From positions 1-6,941 of the forward strand of contig JAIRUV010000111.1 in assembly GCA_031254265.1 (NCBI GenBank): a stretch of DNA of 6,941 bases. The letters are read 5' to 3'. Of the stretch, positions 6,095-6,941 are shown piece by piece. Origin of the DNA: Candidatus Methanoplasma sp. GTDB taxonomy: Archaea > Thermoplasmatota > Thermoplasmata > Methanomassiliicoccales > Methanomethylophilaceae. Both the position numbers and the translations under genes were made by a program. The stretch's first letter is position 1; the number at the start of each line of letters is the position of its first letter. The notes under the pieces were generated by a model. It was not told where the DNA came from. It searched no databases and saw nothing but the letters and a program-made list of their open reading frames with translations.

Positions 6095-6319
6095 TTAGCT
6101 AACGCCTCTGAGATAATGACCGTAATTGATGGATCCGCACATCTCCGTGATCTTCCCTTTTTTGCTTATGTCCTTGCTCCTGTACGCATCGGCGACCGCC
6201 TTAGCCAGGGACGCCGGCCTATTCCTCAGATCGATACCGAAGGAATCGATGCCCATCGAACCGATCTCGTTCAGATAAGGAAGGAGAAGAAGATCGGAGG
6301 ATTCAAGATAAGTTCTGTC
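6095..6319 (-). pseudogene. U32-family peptidase, C-terminal fragment (strand-separated from the rest)
   Basis: Read on the minus strand, this stretch gives DRTYLESSDLLLLPYLNEI, then MGIDSFGIDLRNRPASLAKAV, and ends CGSINYGHYLRGVS with TAA at 6095-6097. These are the closing segments of a U32 (collagenase-like) protein: the NS-DL-LL helix, the GIDS-xDxR strand, an alanine-rich helix and the terminal GHY-RGV. All five arginines use AGG or AGA, as in the intact genes here. Upstream of about 6319 the minus frame stays open to 6463 but no longer resembles U32, and there is no sensible start, so the fragment has lost the body of its gene. The missing preceding segment appears on the opposite strand right beside it. 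U32 proteins include peptidases and RNA-hydroxylation enzymes such as RlhA and TrhP; the role of this one is not known. Confidence 0.8.
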
Positions 6320-6335
6320 GGGAAGGTCACCATTC
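6305..6335. other. Strand-switch junction inside a U32 gene (probable inversion breakpoint)
   Basis: To the left, U32 homology and AGG/AGA arginine codons lie on the minus strand. To the right, both lie on the plus strand. The changeover falls around TCTGTCGGG (6314-6322), which each reading can claim. No insertion sequence or long repeat is visible at the junction within the window. Confidence 0.6.
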
Positions 6336-6941
6336 CTTTCAAAATAGATGACGGGAAGTACGAAGTGTACAGAACATACGATCCACGCATTGACGAGATC
6401 AAGAACCTTATCGGAGAAGTCCCGGAGCTGAAAGGCAACACAAAAAGGAGGCCGTATCCGCAAGAACTCAAGAATAGCGGCAGAGCGGCGAAGGACTCTG
6501 ACCTCTCGTTCTATGTCAGCTCCCTCAAGGTGCTGGATGCCGTGATCGGATATGCGGACAGGATCTATTACGATATGAATGACAGCGCTAAGGCTGCCGA
6601 AAGGGTGTGCGAAAATAACGGTGTCGAATTCGTGGCGAACATCCCGAGACTTATGCCGCTTACGGATGCCGACATCCTATGGGACTCGGTCATGGTGAAC
6701 ACTCCTGATCAGCTCTACAGATACAGAGAAAAAAAATGGTACGGAAGCTACCATATGAACATGTTCAATTCAAGCTTCCCTTCTGCGTTATACCAGACAG
6801 TCCTTTCCGCTGAGCTTTCAAAACCTGAGATAAATAACATAGCCGAACATTATCCCGGAAGGATCGAGATGATGGTCTTCGGGAGAACGGAACTCATGTG
6901 TACACGTGACCCCGGGCTCGCCGCAGGAACACTGAGAGATG
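6320..6941 (+). pseudogene. U32-family peptidase, internal segment in inverted orientation, runs off the right edge
   Basis: The plus frame (phase of codon 6320) is open to the window end and reads as the middle and late part of an archaeal U32 protein. It begins GKVTIPFKIDDGKYEVYRTYDPRI, then passes KRRPYPQEL, ADRIYYDMND (strand of the barrel) and GSYHMNMFNSSFPS (the N-hN-FNS motif). After LSAELSKPEI it ends MVFGRTELMCTRDPGLAAGTLRD. In family members a short FPV-containing stretch and then the NS-DL-LL C-terminus would follow. Twelve of fourteen arginine codons are AGG or AGA. No start codon with a ribosome binding site opens this segment: the frame extends back to ATG 6116, but that part is the shadow of the minus-strand C-terminus and uses CGN arginine codons (six of seven). 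The N-terminal catalytic U32 domain is not in the window. Confidence 0.75.

Noticed and set aside
6094..6103. Perfect 10-bp palindrome GTTAGCTAAC at the end of the U32 fragment
   Set aside because: It contains the stop codon of the fragment and is short enough to occur by chance; no T-run or longer stem makes it a terminator.
6116..6319. Possible N-terminus of a plus-strand U32 gene starting at ATG 6116
   Set aside because: The frame is open, but the translation does not resemble U32, its arginines are CGN, and the minus strand here clearly encodes a U32 C-terminus.
1..6941. CRISPR arrays, tRNA or rRNA genes, insertion sequences
   Set aside because: No regularly spaced repeats, tRNA cloverleaf motifs, rRNA signatures, transposase motifs or terminal inverted repeats were seen.

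Overview
The window looks like a moderate-GC euryarchaeal genome, most likely Thermoplasmata and probably a Methanomassiliicoccales-type methanogen. The evidence is an archaeal-type phosphoglycerate mutase (ApgM), an Isf-like iron-sulfur flavoprotein, a ferredoxin-dependent 2-oxoacid oxidoreductase subunit, two proteins with archaeal class III (prepilin) signal peptides, TATA-like boxes about 26 nt upstream of start codons, and a strong preference for AGG/AGA arginine codons. The lineage is an inference; the archaeal assignment is firmer.

Layout. (1) Bases 3-554 (+) hold the nearly complete gamma subunit of a 2-oxoacid:ferredoxin oxidoreductase, interrupted early by an in-frame TGA. (2) Bases 615-893 (+) hold an AT-richer orphan Phd/YefM-type antitoxin with no recognisable toxin beside it. 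(3) Bases 1026-3242 (+) form a two-gene operon: an XRE-HTH/cupin regulator followed 9 nt later by an AMP-forming acyl-CoA ligase. (4) Bases 3243-3389 are an intergenic region with overlapping inverted repeats and a TATA-like box. (5) Bases 3390-5209 (+) are a second operon: the flavoprotein, then apgM 2 nt later. (6) Bases 5210-6048 (-) are two tandem, overlapping, prepilin-like genes facing apgM, with stop codons directly abutting. (7) Bases 6095-6941 hold pieces of a U32-family peptidase gene on opposite strands: the C-terminal end on the minus strand and the preceding internal portion on the plus strand.

The most striking observation is in part (7). The U32 C-terminal fragment lies in the orientation expected for a gene upstream of the prepilin-like pair, but the coding strand flips at about base 6320. 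The plus strand from there encodes the segment that should immediately precede that C-terminus. Homology recognition and arginine codon use both put the switch in the same place. This is what an inversion of roughly 0.65-0.7 kb within one gene would look like; the second breakpoint should lie just beyond the right edge of the window. A genuine inversion (fixed or phase-variable), an inverted duplication and an assembly error cannot be separated from this window alone.
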